Shown: positions 46,283 through 58,424 of the stretch, in pieces
How the letters are laid out: every line of letters begins with the position of its first letter
Numbering within the stretch: the first letter of the stretch is position 1
Assembly: GCF_000143535.2 (NCBI RefSeq)
Contig: NC_037318.1
Location: forward strand, 1,426,001-1,490,000
DNA length: 64,000 nt
From: Botrytis cinerea B05.10
Taxonomy: Eukaryota; Ascomycota; Leotiomycetes; Helotiales; Sclerotiniaceae
Direction: 5' to 3'
Program-made: the position numbers and the translations under genes
Notes under the pieces: model-generated
Database searches by the model: none
What the model was told of the DNA's origin: nothing
The model's input: the letters and a program-made list of their open reading frames with translations, nothing else

Positions 46283-49200
46283 CCGACGGAGTGCAGAAGT
46301 CGACACACGATTGAAAGAGAAAGGCAACAACGAGACGGCAAAAAGGGGGCAGCCACATAAAACAGTCAAACTATCCGGCCAATCCGAGGTTATATGTCCC
46401 TTTTCAACCAGAAGGATTCTATTCAATTAAAAAAAATAACTCCAAGAAGCGTTCACCAAAACTGATGGGCTGGTTGTAAATATATATGTTGTGGTTGCAG
46501 CGGGCCACGGATTCCCTTTTTCCACCCTTAAGCTTCGCCGGGAGGAATATAGATTTGTAACGAACGGGCACAGCACAACACAACACCGCCAGTAACGATG
46601 CATATAAAACCTACACGTCGGTGGCTTTATGGAGGAAGTCAAACAGTACTCAGCCTCATCAGCACACACCCAGCGTACCTCAAAGGAATCCAACCCGGAA
46701 GTCTCCCCAGCTACTCACATCGACCTACTTATGTAACATTACTTAGGTAAGCACTTTGGGGCACAGCCGTGAGTCCTGCTGCGGAGAGAAGGAGAAATAC
46801 TTCATGTTGGGCAATGCAAAGTTGAGCTTCCCCCCTGTTCTATCATTCGGGAAAATCTGCCTTGAAAAGAGCGATTCCAAGACTTTATTCGATTCCTTCA
46901 CCGTCAAAATGTCAAAATGTCAAACATTACAAAGAGAAAGAAAGCATTTTGGGATTCCCTGCAGGTTCAAGTGTAGAGGGCTGTAGGACTTTCCCGCCCT
47001 TCAACCTTCTCACCGTTTTCGAAATCTCAGTCTCATCTCATCTCAGTCTTGGCCTTGCACTCTTTTGATACATGGTAACCAATTTACGAGACCATCTAGA
47101 ACCCAAGGCGTTGGTTTTCCGCCCCCAGCTGTATATACTCTCCCCCTGACATTGAATGTGATTGGTGTCCTGGGAGACGTCAAATATCAAACCTTGAACG
47201 ATTCCACACGGCAAGAAAGGTGTGAAGCATCAAGGGGGAATTGTGTGTGTTCGCCGATGCAAAATCTCGATGTGGAATCTCCCACTCCAATGTGTTCCAA
47301 ATCTTACATGCACATCGCATCTACCATTGGCAATCATACGAATTGTCAGCACGTGCAAGAACAACAAAGAATCGACAGCGAGCATAAGAAGTGGGATCGT
47401 CAACACGTGAGATAAGCACTAAATAGAGGTATAGCAGTGCATCGCGCTGGGGAGAGGATAATATCAGATGAAGTCAATCTAATACGTTTCAACATCTCTT
47501 TCACGTTGCTTTGATTTGACACCATATGGCAATTTCATCCACAACCAGCCCATCGTGCCCATCGTGCCCATCAGTATTAACCACGGCCTTTCTCAAGGAG
47601 GTGAATGATGCGAGAGTTCCCTTATTGCTGGTATCGTATAGGATCACTTGCAAGTGATCAAAATGTCCTTCTGAGCCGGCCCTCGGAAATCGGCAACGGG
47701 AGCGGCGCAATCATTTCTCGACCCGCAGTGCTTTGAAGAAGAGGTTTCGGTAGCTCGGCATCCGTCTACTGTGTACGTGCATCGTAAGACCTGAAGCAGT
47801 TTTGTGTTTGCTTCATGCTTCACTTCTACAACACAGAAAGGGTACTCACAGTCGAACCCACTGAGGAAGTCCAATGACTTTTCTGCGAACTTCCGGTATG
47901 CCTTGGGATGAAGGTAACGTAGTGCAAGCTCACTTCATACATGGAACGGAAGGGAAAGATTTCTCCTTTGTACCTTCGGCGGAACGAGACAGCCAATATA
48001 ACACACCTGTGATGTTTACGAGGCAAAATTGACCCCTAGACTAAAAACTACGAGGTAGACATGGCAACAATGCAATGCGATCTGAACAACCTGTAACTCC
48101 ATGAATATTCAATCCTTGCTGGCGATTTACGATGCGCATCCCACCCCTGGCCTGGCGTTTAGTGATTGCTGATTTCAGAAAGCCATGATCAACATATACA
48201 TACAACATGGATAACATGTATGGTGGTGTCACACGAACTGCGGGATGGCCAATATGGGTTTGAGGGGTGTACGCCTCAATATTAGTGATCAGAACTAATC
48301 CAGCTTGGAATCGATGTCAAGAAAACATATTTCAACAACACTTGGAATCTGTGTCCCGTAAGATATATGTACTTGTTATAGAAACATAGACTCGAGGGGA
48401 ACCGCCATGTTCTCATTAGGTTATCCTGACTTTTCGCTATCGTTCACAGTAATCTTGAATCGTAGATGTTCTTGCTAGAAATCACTATGCGATGTACTAA
48501 CTAGTATTGATGAAACAAATTACATCATATTTCTTACGATTTCCTGGGGAAATTCACGAACCAGTCGATGGATGCGACAGATTCCATACACTTAAATTTG
48601 AGCTCTGATGTTCTGTTCTGTTCTGTTCAGGTGGTGTGAATGGAGGCACGTCCTCAACAAACGTCCCCATCTTTGATGCTCCATTGCCCCGGTGCATCCT
48701 CAGCCAGCGATATAGAAGTGTAGAGTAAATGTTCCTTCTAATCCCCAACAGAAGTACCATTCTTTCCAAATGTGCATAGGAATCATCTTGAAGTCCGTTC
48801 CGGTACATATCTTTTCGTTTCATCCAGACGTGGTGGTTAATGTTCATGTACACGTTACAGCACAACCGAAACTCGAGAAGTCACCATCGTGCCAGCCACT
48901 CGTACTCGACCGATCAGCCAAATCTGCGAGTGGTGGTGAAGATATAAAGGAAAGGGGGGAGGAGAGCCACAATCGAAATCGAAATCAAAATCAAAATCAG
49001 AGGCAGAAATCACACACAGGGGATACTGACGACCGTTGCAATCTGAAGAAAACATCATAATCGTGGTTTGGCGATGGTAATGAAGGGGTCGATGCGCATG
49101 GCAAAAGGTCTCGAACTTCTATGATATCGATGTCGACAGCTGTCCAATACTAATCCGAGATATCATTTGGCCGAGGGGAGAAAAGCACCTGCCCTTCTTC

Positions 49201-49585
49201 CCCTGCATCAACCACGCTGCCCCATTCGTTTCTCTGATTTTGATCTCTCCATTCTTGAGGTGTCGACTGCATATCACGACGTCACAATACTTCCATACAA
49301 TTCAACGAATTTTCACACTTTTTTCTTCTCCACGAACGGAATAATCGCGGATTCTGCAGCTGCCTGCAAGCAAGATTCTATTCTCCGCGAAATCTCGGAG
49401 ACTCCATCATTCTTCTCTCCTCGTTAGAAAAAAAGCAAGGAAGGACCATTCAATTGCACCGCACCCACTACCTCGATCATTTGGGGTTCCCAGACACAAG
49501 AGGAGAGAGCACAAGAGAACAAAGCTTTCATTACGAAAACTGTATTACGCTCGGAATTGTCAGCATCGACTTACTGCACGAGAGC

Positions 49586-49587
49586 AC

Positions 49588-49621
<34 letters not shown>
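49586..49621. repeat. (ACATAC)n microsatellite
   Basis: About five to six hexanucleotide units, about 1 kb upstream of glucokinase. Confidence 0.85.
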
Positions 49622-50149
49622 TCTACCCTACCACCCTCGCACTGCCAATTCGAGATCCAATTATACGACACTTGTTCATGCATCGAACGCTTCCTCTCTC
49701 TCTCTCTCGATATATTATACGCATCGCCCTTTGACCATTCATGAATTGAGACTCTGACTTTCCCAACGCTTGGAGTTTGAACTAGTCCTTTTCGAGGAGG
49801 GTCTTTACAAAGAAGCAACATCATCATCATCATTTTCACCCCCTTCCCCCCCTCCGGTGCATTTTTCCCTTTCTTCCTTTGTTCCTTGGAGGCAGAGGTT
49901 GAAAGTAGCACAGCTAGCACCGCAGTAGACGGCCCTTTTTTGGAGAGGGCCTTAACGCCATTAGCCAATCGAATCCTCGCACTCCCCTCGCATAAGTGGA
50001 GATATCTTGGGTCCCGACTCCAAACTCTGCCCCTCCAAAGTTTCCCAGGCTTTGGTTGTGTTACGAGTGTGTAATCGCGAAATCTGAATTGCCCCGCCTC
50101 CCGCCAAGTTGGCCATAAACTCCCCCATCCTAACCAAAATTACGTCCTC

Positions 50150-50642
50150 AATTGGAAAGGGCGACCCGCCCACCAACTTCAATTCTAAAAAGAAGAAGAT
50201 TCCTTTGACTCCCCTAACTTCCGACTTATATTCTCAGTCTTCGATTCCTTCTTCTTCCTTTTTATCTCACTTCTTCTCTTCCAAACCTCCTTCTCAATCA
50301 GCCAAGCCAACACCAACATCCTTTGCCGAACCCAACCTATTTAAACCTCACAAAGTCTCGAGACCAAATCCAATCAGCCTCATACATTTAGCCTCCGTGA
50401 CCTTTGTGGTTATCGCCTTGGTAAATCAATCACGAGCCATTACTGTACTCTGTTGCTTGTCGCTAATTCTCTCTCCACAGATTGTTCAATTTTTGTTCAC
50501 TGATACCCCTCCGCTCTATTCGGGATCGTATCATCCATATTCACCAACATCGTACTCTCCCAGAGCCAACGTTGCGGATCAAGGAACTTGTGAATCACCA
50601 CATCCATTTCCTACAGAAGCGCCAATATCAAGACCCCACAAA
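50150..50642 (+). promoter_or_regulatory. pyrimidine-rich leader/promoter of glucokinase
   Basis: The sequence is rich in CT blocks (tccttcttcttcctttttatctc and similar). Such tracts are common just upstream of transcription start sites of strongly expressed filamentous fungal genes. The frame stays open in phase with the glucokinase start, but the translation is Ser/Pro-rich and unlike the family N-terminus, so I read it as leader. Confidence 0.45.
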
Positions 50643-52423
50643 ATGTCTTTGTTAGCAGAAGCAAAGCGCGTTGCCGCTGAGTTTGAATACACAGATGAGG
50701 ATGTGCGCAGAGGTGTTGCCGAATTCGTCGCGGAGATGAGTATGTTTATCTGCCAACCATTTTGCGGCTTGAAACTAACGTCTGCACAGATGAGGGATTG
50801 GAAAAGAATGCAACAAACATGAGCCAAATTCCAACATACGTTACTGGAGTTCCTAATGGAACGGAAAAGGTAGGAGACGTAGACCCGCATTTCCTATGCA
50901 CAAAGCTGATAAATCAATAGGGTCTATATCTAGCGGTCGATCTTGGAGGAACCAATTTCCGAGTCTGCTCAATTCAATTGCATGGAGACACCACATTCAG
51001 TCTTACACAATCAAAGGTTGCGATACCCCGGGAGCTGATGTTGGCTAAGACCGCATCGGACCTTTTTTCATTTTTGGCGAAACAAATCGAGCTTTTCCTC
51101 AAGACCCATCACGAGGACCATTTCGCCGCTCACATCAGACGTCGCAATACTGTTAGCACACCAGAAGGATTCAGAGATGAGCATATCTTTAGACTTGGAT
51201 TCACGTTCAGTTTCCCAGTTCACCAAATTGGTATCAACAGAGGAACTTTGATTAGATGGACAAAAGGTTTCGATATTGCGGATGCGGTTGGACAAGATGT
51301 TTGTGACTTGCTACAAAAGGAGATTGATAAACTGCACTTGCCAGTAAAGGTCGCTGCTCTTGTAAACGATACAGTCGGAACATTGATGGCAAGAGCATAC
51401 ACCTCACCTGGAAAGACTCAGACCTTACTCGGAGCCATTTTCGGTACTGGTACTAATGGTGCCTATGTTGAGAAGCTCGAGAAGTTGACTAAGCCTATGG
51501 AAGGAGATTTTGACAAGACAACTGGTGAGATGGTTGTCAACACAGAATGGGGTTCGTTCGACAATGGTCTCAAAGTTTTGCCAAATACTATTTACGACCA
51601 AATCCTTGACAAGGACAGTGTCAACCCTGGTATTCAAATGTTTGAAAAGCGAGTTTCTGGTATGTTCTTGGGTGAAATTCTCAGAACCGTTCTTGTTCAA
51701 ATGATCAAGAGCCCCACTATTCCGCTTTTCAGAGACACATCTTCCGCAGATAACGACTATCGCTCAACAACTACAGTCGATGAAAACGGTCCTCTTTTCA
51801 AGCAATGGGCAGTTGATAGTTCTATCCTCTCGATCGCGGAAGCTGACAACAGCGTGGGTCTTCGTGCCCTCCGTCAAGAACTTGAGAAGTCTCTTGGTGT
51901 CTCAGCTGCGTCGTTGGAAGATGCACAAACTGTCAAGGACATCGCCCATGCTATCGGTAAACGTGCAGCTCGTTTAGCCGCTGTTGCAATTGGTGCTATT
52001 GTTCTCCAAACTGGTCGTCTGGATATTAAATCTGATACCCCTGGACCAAAATCAGCAGCTGCTATCATCCAAGATGTCAAGGATTTGAAGATTGCCGATG
52101 CAGCATCAGCTACTGCTAACAAACTCGCAGACACAGCAGGTTTGGCTGTTAACGAAGAAGATGTTGTTGATATTGGTGTGGACGGTTCCCTTGTTGAATT
52201 CTACCCAGGATTTGAAGATCATATGAGAGAAGCTTTGAGAGCTATGGATGGCATTGGAGCTATTGGTGAGAGAAGAATCAGAATTGGTATTGCCAAGGAT
52301 GGATCTGGTGTCGGTGCTGCATTGATTGCGCTTGTGGCGGCAAAGATGGAGAAACAGCAAGATTATATTGGAGATTTAAGGAGTAGGTATGGTGTTACTG
52401 GAGAGAATGTGCTTGGAGAGTAA
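50643..52423 (+). CDS. glkA: glucokinase (hexokinase family)
   Basis: Exons 50643-50739, 50790-50869 and 50921-52423 join to 559 residues. Small introns are GTATGT...GCACAG and GTAGGA...CAATAG. Motifs: VDLGGTNFR at about 64-72 (phosphate 1), FTFSFP at 153-158 with TKGFD at 173-177 (sugar binding), LVNDTVGTL with catalytic Asp209, FGTGTNGAY at about 233-241, and a C-terminal GSGVGAALIAL. The N-terminus MSLLAEAKRVAAEF is shared with fungal glucokinases rather than hexokinases. It phosphorylates glucose at C6 with ATP in the cytosol, feeding glycolysis. A stretch at about 428-475 (DTPGPKSAAAIIQDV through VNEEDVVDIGVDG) looks like an insertion between the last beta strands and makes it longer than the usual about 490-500 residues. 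Confidence 0.95.
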
Positions 52424-53073
52424 TGGCTGCACGATTTGTTATGAAATGATTATATGAATGGTTGATTAGTTGTTTGTCAAGTTACTAGAAGAGTTACAGT
52501 GGAAAAACAATTATCAAGGAGAATTGGTGGGAATGGATGGGTGAAGGAATTGGGGTCGGCGGTTTTGGTTACACACATAGTTTGGGCATAGGAGCTGCTA
52601 GGTGGCTACCTTTTTTTTTCCAAGTATCATTTAGTAGGAAATCTGAACATACATATGAATCTTTTAAAATCTTCAACACGAAACCTGGAGCTTGGACTGT
52701 TTGTATCTGTAGTTTTATCTTTAGTGAGATTAGATTTCATACAAGGAAGGGGGTTCTTTAATTGGAGTTCGGTAAAGTGATGGAATATAATGTGATGCCA
52801 CTTTTTGGGATACGGAAACATAGAATCATGATCTATTCAGTTGACTAGTTACCTAGTCTAGATATGAACGTTAGAATTGCTTTGCAACAAAATGCCACCA
52901 AGGAAGTCCACAGTCCTCATAGGTGGAAAGAGAAAGTGCTCTAGATCGAGACAACTAAGTCTATAAAGAAGAGCTTCTCGAAATACTGCAGCATACCAGT
53001 ATATCACACCACCTCCCAATCTCCACATCCAGACCCAATCCACAGCACCCCATCCGAACATCAATCTCCCACA
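52424..53073. other. intergenic between convergent glucokinase and P450 genes
   Basis: No gene seen; a small poly-T tract lies at 52611-52619. Confidence 0.45.
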
Positions 53074-54821
53074 TCACATCTTTTCCCTCTCCCTAATCGT
53101 AACCCAAATTGGTTCCTTCTGCACCACAATATAATTCTTCAGCTCAAACCAATCCACTCCCTTCCCGTCCGCACCCTGCAGATCAAAATTCCACACCAAG
53201 CGCGCCAACACCAATCTCAATTCCGCCTGGCCGAACGATCGTCCCAAGCACACGCGTGAGCCCAATCCCCACGGTTTCAAAATGTGGCGATTGTCGTTTG
53301 CGTATTCGCGGGGGCGCAGATGGTCCGGGAGATATCGGTCCGGCAGGAATCGGAGACTGTGGTGGAAGTTTTGTGGGCTGAGCGCCATGGCGATGGTGTT
53401 GCATGCGACGTGGGTCTGGAGATGGGAGATTGGTTAGTTTGCATACTGATAGAGGGTTTGCGGGAGTCGGAATTACTTACGCCTTCTGGGAGGAAGTGGC
53501 CGCACACGGTTGCGCCGCCACGTGGAACGATCCGGAGAAGTCCTCCTGACACGGGATTGCAGATTCGTAAGCCTTCGTTGATGACGGCGTTCAGAAAGGG
53601 TAGTTGCTGGAGTGCGCTAAACGTGATATCCTCTTCCCTTTCAAAGATCGTGCGGACTTCCGTTTCTAGTTTCCTGAGCTCGTGCGGGTTTTGCACGAGA
53701 CAGTTGAGGATTCCGCAGATGGTGGTGCCTGTGGTCTCGCTACCTCCGAGGAGCAAAAGAGCAGTTGTGGATTCGATTTCCGGCATGCTCATCTTGGAAA
53801 AATCGGGGTTGTTCTTCGGGTCAAGCATGACGGTCATGAAATCTCCTTCTGCTGATTCGGGACGCTCGAGTCGACGGTGGATTTTCTCGGCCGCGTAGGC
53901 AAAGTGGTCTTCTTGCATTTTGCGCGTGCTGGCGGGAAGGAGTTTGAGGACTAGCGAGTCGAGACCGGGGAAATATTGGGTCACGGCTGCTAGTGCCATC
54001 ACTGTTATAATTAGCGATGACGTTTTGGGATGTCAGCTGGCTGATATGCACTATGATGACTTACTCTTGATCGCGTTGTAAATCAACGTTGCCCAGGGGT
54101 GATTCGCAGTATCCTTCAAACAGTTGAACGATTCTCCCAACGCCAGCATCCCAATAACATCAAACGTCCACCAATTCATCCAATCCACCACATTAATCCT
54201 GGCTCCCATCTTCCCATTCTCCGGCTTGGCAATAGCTTCTCGCATCTTATCAATCATCAGCGAAACATACGTCTGCAAAACCGGCTCCTGCTTCGCCACC
54301 GCGCGATCCGTAAACGCGGGACCCATCACCTGACGCATACGCATACTAGTCTCAGCATTCACCGTCGTGATCAACGCTTCTGCCTGTCCCGGAGGCGACT
54401 TGAAGAATATGGGATCGCGCGGAAGAGCCTTGCGACCCCCGCTGTTGGAAAAGACATCGTGCCAGACGTCTTCGCGCGCGAAGGATACTTCGTCTGGGGC
54501 TGTGCGCACGATGTCGCCGTAGCGCTCGTGGAGTTTGCGGATATCGATCACGAGGTTGCCGCGCAGGAGAGAGGCGATGTATCGGATTCGGCTGGCTTTC
54601 CAGAGGAGCGGACCCGGGATGCGGGACAGTGCGTGGAAATGTAGGTTGTGGATTATGGATATGATGCAGTACTGTATTATGTGGAAATGGGATTGTTAGG
54701 GCATGATTAAGGAGGGCTTGAGGGAGGGGGAACTTACGAGTAGGAATGTGAGGGTGGAGAGACTGCAGATTGTGAATGCTTGAGTCAGGATGTTGGGTCC
54801 GGTGAAGGATGGAATACCCAT
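53074..54821 (-). CDS. cytochrome P450 monooxygenase
   Basis: Four exons, 54821-54738, 54671-54065, 54001-53481 and 53415-53074, join to 517 residues; all donors are GTAAGT. The N-terminal membrane anchor is FTICSLSTLTFLL-YCIISII, followed by the proline-rich hinge SRIPGPLLWKASRIRY. The I-helix reads LLLLGGSETTGTTICGIL, the K-helix ExxR is NEGLR, and the PERF-region reads FLPDRYL. The heme loop is WGLGSRVCLGRSF, with Trp where most P450s have Phe. An ER-bound NADPH-dependent oxygenase is expected; the N-terminus and ETTGT look like the CYP group common in isotrichodermin-hydroxylase-like fungal P450s, but the substrate cannot be told from sequence. It stands alone without a polyketide, peptide or terpene synthase nearby. 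Confidence 0.93.
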
Positions 54822-54863
54822 CGTGACGAGATATTCCTCGAAGTTAAACAAGTAGGTATGCAA

Positions 54864-54886
54864 TTTTCGTTTTCGTTTTCGTTTTC
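54864..54886. repeat. (TTTTCG)n microsatellite
   Basis: Three to four copies of ttttcg about 45 bp upstream of the P450 start codon. Confidence 0.8.
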
Positions 54887-55679
54887 AATCTCACCAAAGA
54901 GAAAGATCTTTCAAATTTCAAGTTTCGGAAGATGTCGCGCTGGTTGTGATCTTTCACAACTTCATTTCTGAAATGCAATGAAATGAAGTGAAAATTGGAA
55001 AGCTTTTAAGCACTCGAAAATACAGGATTGTCTTGACCATTCTACCTACTATTCACTCCTAGCTCAAGGCCTTCGGTCTTGCTGTACGTGTGTATCAATA
55101 TCTCGGGTCCTTGCACTTTACTTCAGAATTTCCCAGGGCCTCAAAAGTATTCAAGAATGGTAAATATATGATTCACTCATTCGTTCACTTCCCTCGATGA
55201 CTTCCTTACCTACTTATCCAGCACTTTAAACACACAGATTATGTAGGATTAATCACCGAGGATAGTTCGATTCTTCTTGTCATTCATATTCATTCGGTAT
55301 ACTGCGCTGTGCTGTGCTGTGTTTTTGGATATCTGAATAGCATAACAGAACTCTTGCTCTCTGCTCTCTGCTCTTACAAAAATTAGGTAGAGAACTTCGA
55401 CGGTACTATATCAACTCAACTCCCTATTGAGCAGCCCTTTTTTTTTTCACTACTAAAACCATGGGTAGTAAGTAACAAGTAATAATTAGAGTGCACTTCC
55501 ACGTATACCGTTAGATGCGAGTGAGATATCGGAAACCCGAAAAAAAAAAAATCATAGCCATCTGGGAAAATGTGGAAAGAGTGAAAGTTTCTTATTAGAT
55601 TCTGTTGAGTGCTTTCGTAAGGCAAGTAGATAGTATTCTCTGATTTGCTAGCTTGGAAACGAGGTGCTGGGAGTGAATT

Positions 55680-55700
55680 GGATGGATGGATGGATGGATT
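55680..55700. repeat. (GGAT)n microsatellite
   Basis: Five units of ggat between the P450 and MFS genes. Confidence 0.8.
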
Positions 55701-56909
55701 GACAGGGAAGAGAGATTATATATTGGAACTTTTTTGGGGGAAGGGGGAGACTGGGGAGTTTTATATATGTATATATTTATAGACAAAGTGAGATATAAAT
55801 TGATATACTTGGGTGTAGTAGATGGTAATCTGCGATATAAGCTATGTATTTGTTCCTATATAATAAGCATCGTATTACCAGCAGCCAATTCAAAACCCTC
55901 TACAATTTCTCGAAGCGGAGGTGCTATTTAACTTCCATGACAGTCAGTTCCTAGCTCTAAGACTCCTTTCTTCATCACGATATCGATGTCAAGATTAGAG
56001 TTTATACTTATATGCATATATGGTAGAGAACGATATTTTTCTCCCTGCCCTCGAATTCGAAATGGATAATCTATCGCAGAGTATCGTTGTAATAGGTACC
56101 CCTTTCTAGCTTTCTAGCTTTGTCTCTGACCATGACGATGTCAACGCTCTGATCGGGTGATTCGCTCATGAATTAGAGATTCGAGAAGCTGTTGGGTTTC
56201 TCTCTCCCTACCTCGATTTATGATATTGCATGGTTGGCTATGATTGCTGTGCCTAATAGCGATGGTATTCACATCCTCGTGTTTCTTTCCTGTTTGCAAT
56301 ATCTTATACCATAGTCGAAACACAATACTTGTGCATTATTTGGAAGCGTTTGTGGGTTCAGTTGATTTCGATAATGTGGTTGTCTATTATTGGTGTGGAT
56401 ATAGATCGATAATGATGTTACTCTCGGATATAATTTCGTGTTCGATACATGTATAATGAGATGGTTTGTGACCTTGCCGCTGATGGGATGTGATGAGACT
56501 TGTGAGCAAGACTCGGATGATACATCTGTTACTTGAGAGTCCCACCAAATGTATATCGTTTGGTAAATTTCATTTGATGTTGGGTTTGTTCAAATACAAT
56601 CAGTTTCAGGAGTTGGCGATTGATGAAGTAGGCTTCTGTATTTGTGTGTAGGAGGGCCAATAAGATGAGAATGCTTGTGTCATTGGTATATATATACCAT
56701 ACATTCGACAACAGCGAAGCAATGGGTCCAAGGATGAATGGAGCTCGCTGAAATGTATTGGCTAATGGAAGAGAGAAAGGGGATTCAAATGTGAGGAGGG
56801 CATGCTTTGAGATTTCATATCCATACAGATGACAAAGAGTGAAATGTCTTCTATTCTTAATTATGTGTCTATATCCATATATTCATATACTCATTTCATC
56901 ATCATAATC

Positions 56910-58424
56910 TTAATTGTCCATATGCTGTTTCGCAAATGAACTCCTCGCTCTAAGCCTATAACCATATTTCTCCAATATGAAAGGAATGGGAACCAGTAAC
57001 ACAGCTAAACATGCCAATATTGTTCCCGCCCAATTATATCCCAAGTTCACAAACATCTGTTTCCCAAACAATGGGAATCCCGCACCGGCCAAATTTCGTA
57101 TCAACCCCACGCCAGCTAAAGCACTCGCTGAGAATACCATGTAGCTATCTTCAACATAAAGGTAAGTCATCAAGATGAGTGTGTAGAAAGAATACCCGAA
57201 TAAAGTGGTAGCAAGTATGGGTACGATCCAATGAATATGATACTGAGGTGGCGAACTCCATGCGAACCAGAAGAGACTGATCGGTAGTAGAACAGCAGCA
57301 AGTTTGCTCAATTGAACTCGTGCTTCCGGTATATTCTTAAATCTTTCAGGATCAAGCTCCTCTCCAGATTGAGTTTCCCTTGTTCCAGCTGCACGAATTC
57401 GTCTCTGATAATAGTTTTCTTGCCATATATTGACCAGCGGACCCAAACTGATGCCGACGATAAGTCCCAGGAAGCAAAGACCAACACCGATTGTGCCGAA
57501 ACCATAACCCATTTTGCCAAATACGAGATTGAAAGCACTGTTGAACAGAAACGAGAGTCCGTACAAGAAACCGTTGTAGAGCGCTGCGAAGATGATCACG
57601 GGCTCGGTTGCTAGAAAGCGGAAAGGTCGAGAAAGAGTGTCTTTGAATAATTGTCCTAGAGATTTGCTCTGCATTTCAATAGGTACCGTGGCGACTGTTC
57701 TTCCCGCAGCCTTGTTTATTCGATTTGCACGTCTTCGCAGAATCACTGAACGTCTTGTCTCATTTCCGAAAACAAGAAGTACCACCACGAGTATCAACCA
57801 GAATCCACCACAAATCCCTAGTAAAGCCCAGAAAACCTCTCGCCATCCATGTTTTTGTGCAACGAAGGACATCAAAAAATATCCGGAAGGACTCCCACAC
57901 ACTGCGGCCCAGAGGAAAATACTCATCGCCGGCCCTATTTGATCTCTTGGCCAAAGATCGGCAATTGTTCCGCCAAAGTTGGCAATTGTCACACTAGCGA
58001 AGAGACCCGATAGAAATCTTAAAACAAGAAACCCTTCAATGTTCTGTACAAGTGCTGTTCCAAGCAGAAATAGAAGGAATGTCCCATAAGGAATGACGTA
58101 TAGATAAGACCTCCCATAATATTCAGATAAAGGCGCCAATGTCATCGGTCCCAATGCTAGACCGAGAATGTAGAGCGAGAGACCCAACACGCCGACTTCA
58201 GAACTGACATTGAAGAACTGGATAAGTTTTTCCTCTGCTGGTGAGTATCCAGATGCTCCCCAGGAGACTGTTAAATCGATCAATGTGATACTGCCCACGA
58301 TAGACCATTTTCTCCAGAAAGAAAAATTGCGAGGGTCAGAAGGCTCATCGGGTCGAAATGTCAATACTTGCATTTCGGTATCGGCTGAGCTTGTATACCG
58401 ATCAGGTTGAGAAGACTGGCTCAT
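56910..58424 (-). CDS. MFS transporter, DHA1-type multidrug/polyamine-like
   Basis: A single exon; the ATG at 58424 (MSQSSQPDRY) gives 504 residues. Upstream in frame only a GTG at 58472 exists, so it is not used. Twelve hydrophobic spans are visible, starting with WSIVGSITLIDLTVSWGASG after RNFSFWRKW. The conserved segments are LGPMTLAPLSEYYGRSYLYV (motif A-like, loop 2-3), LRFLSGLFASVTIANFGGTI (helix 4, motif B), and LAGVGLIRNLAGAGFPLFG (late helices). The start DPRNFSFWRKW is typical of the fungal DHA1 group that includes drug and polyamine exporters (Flr1/Tpo relatives). The exact substrate is unknown. It lies 2 kb from the P450, same strand, but I see no further biosynthetic genes. Confidence 0.93.
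   Translation of the reverse strand: MSQSSQPDRYTSSADTEMQVLTFRPDEPSDPRNFSFWRKWSIVGSITLIDLTVSWGASGYSPAEEKLIQFFNVSSEVGVLGLSLYILGLALGPMTLAPLSEYYGRSYLYVIPYGTFLLFLLGTALVQNIEGFLVLRFLSGLFASVTIANFGGTIADLWPRDQIGPAMSIFLWAAVCGSPSGYFLMSFVAQKHGWREVFWALLGICGGFWLILVVVLLVFGNETRRSVILRRRANRINKAAGRTVATVPIEMQSKSLGQLFKDTLSRPFRFLATEPVIIFAALYNGFLYGLSFLFNSAFNLVFGKMGYGFGTIGVGLCFLGLIVGISLGPLVNIWQENYYQRRIRAAGTRETQSGEELDPERFKNIPEARVQLSKLAAVLLPISLFWFAWSSPPQYHIHWIVPILATTLFGYSFYTLILMTYLYVEDSYMVFSASALAGVGLIRNLAGAGFPLFGKQMFVNLGYNWAGTILACLAVLLVPIPFILEKYGYRLRARSSFAKQHMDN

Larger units (their letters stand above)
45436..50642. other. 5.2 kb divergent intergenic region
   Basis: The longest gene-free stretch of the window, between the Hsp70-like and glucokinase starts. 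No frame has a convincing ATG plus motif; the Cys-containing piece at 47644-47874(-) was considered and rejected. Repeats are listed separately. The last 0.5 kb before glucokinase is pyrimidine-rich, as in leaders of well-expressed fungal genes. Confidence 0.5.
54822..56909. other. intergenic between P450 and MFS genes, 2.1 kb
   Basis: P450 promoter side. Simple repeats are present (separate entries). No gene supported. Confidence 0.45.

Noticed and set aside
47644..47874. Cysteine-containing frame on the minus strand, possible small secreted protein
   Set aside because: No ATG start or signal peptide, good splice donors (GTGAGT) cut through it, and two alternative frames over the same DNA look equally protein-like. 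No single model is supported.
50109..50642. In-frame N-terminal extension of glucokinase
   Set aside because: The translation is low-complexity and derived from pyrimidine-rich leader; known glucokinases begin at the MSLLAEAK-type start.
53074..58424. P450 plus MFS transporter as a secondary-metabolite cluster
   Set aside because: No polyketide synthase, NRPS, terpene cyclase or other backbone enzyme in the window; 2 kb of non-coding DNA separates them.
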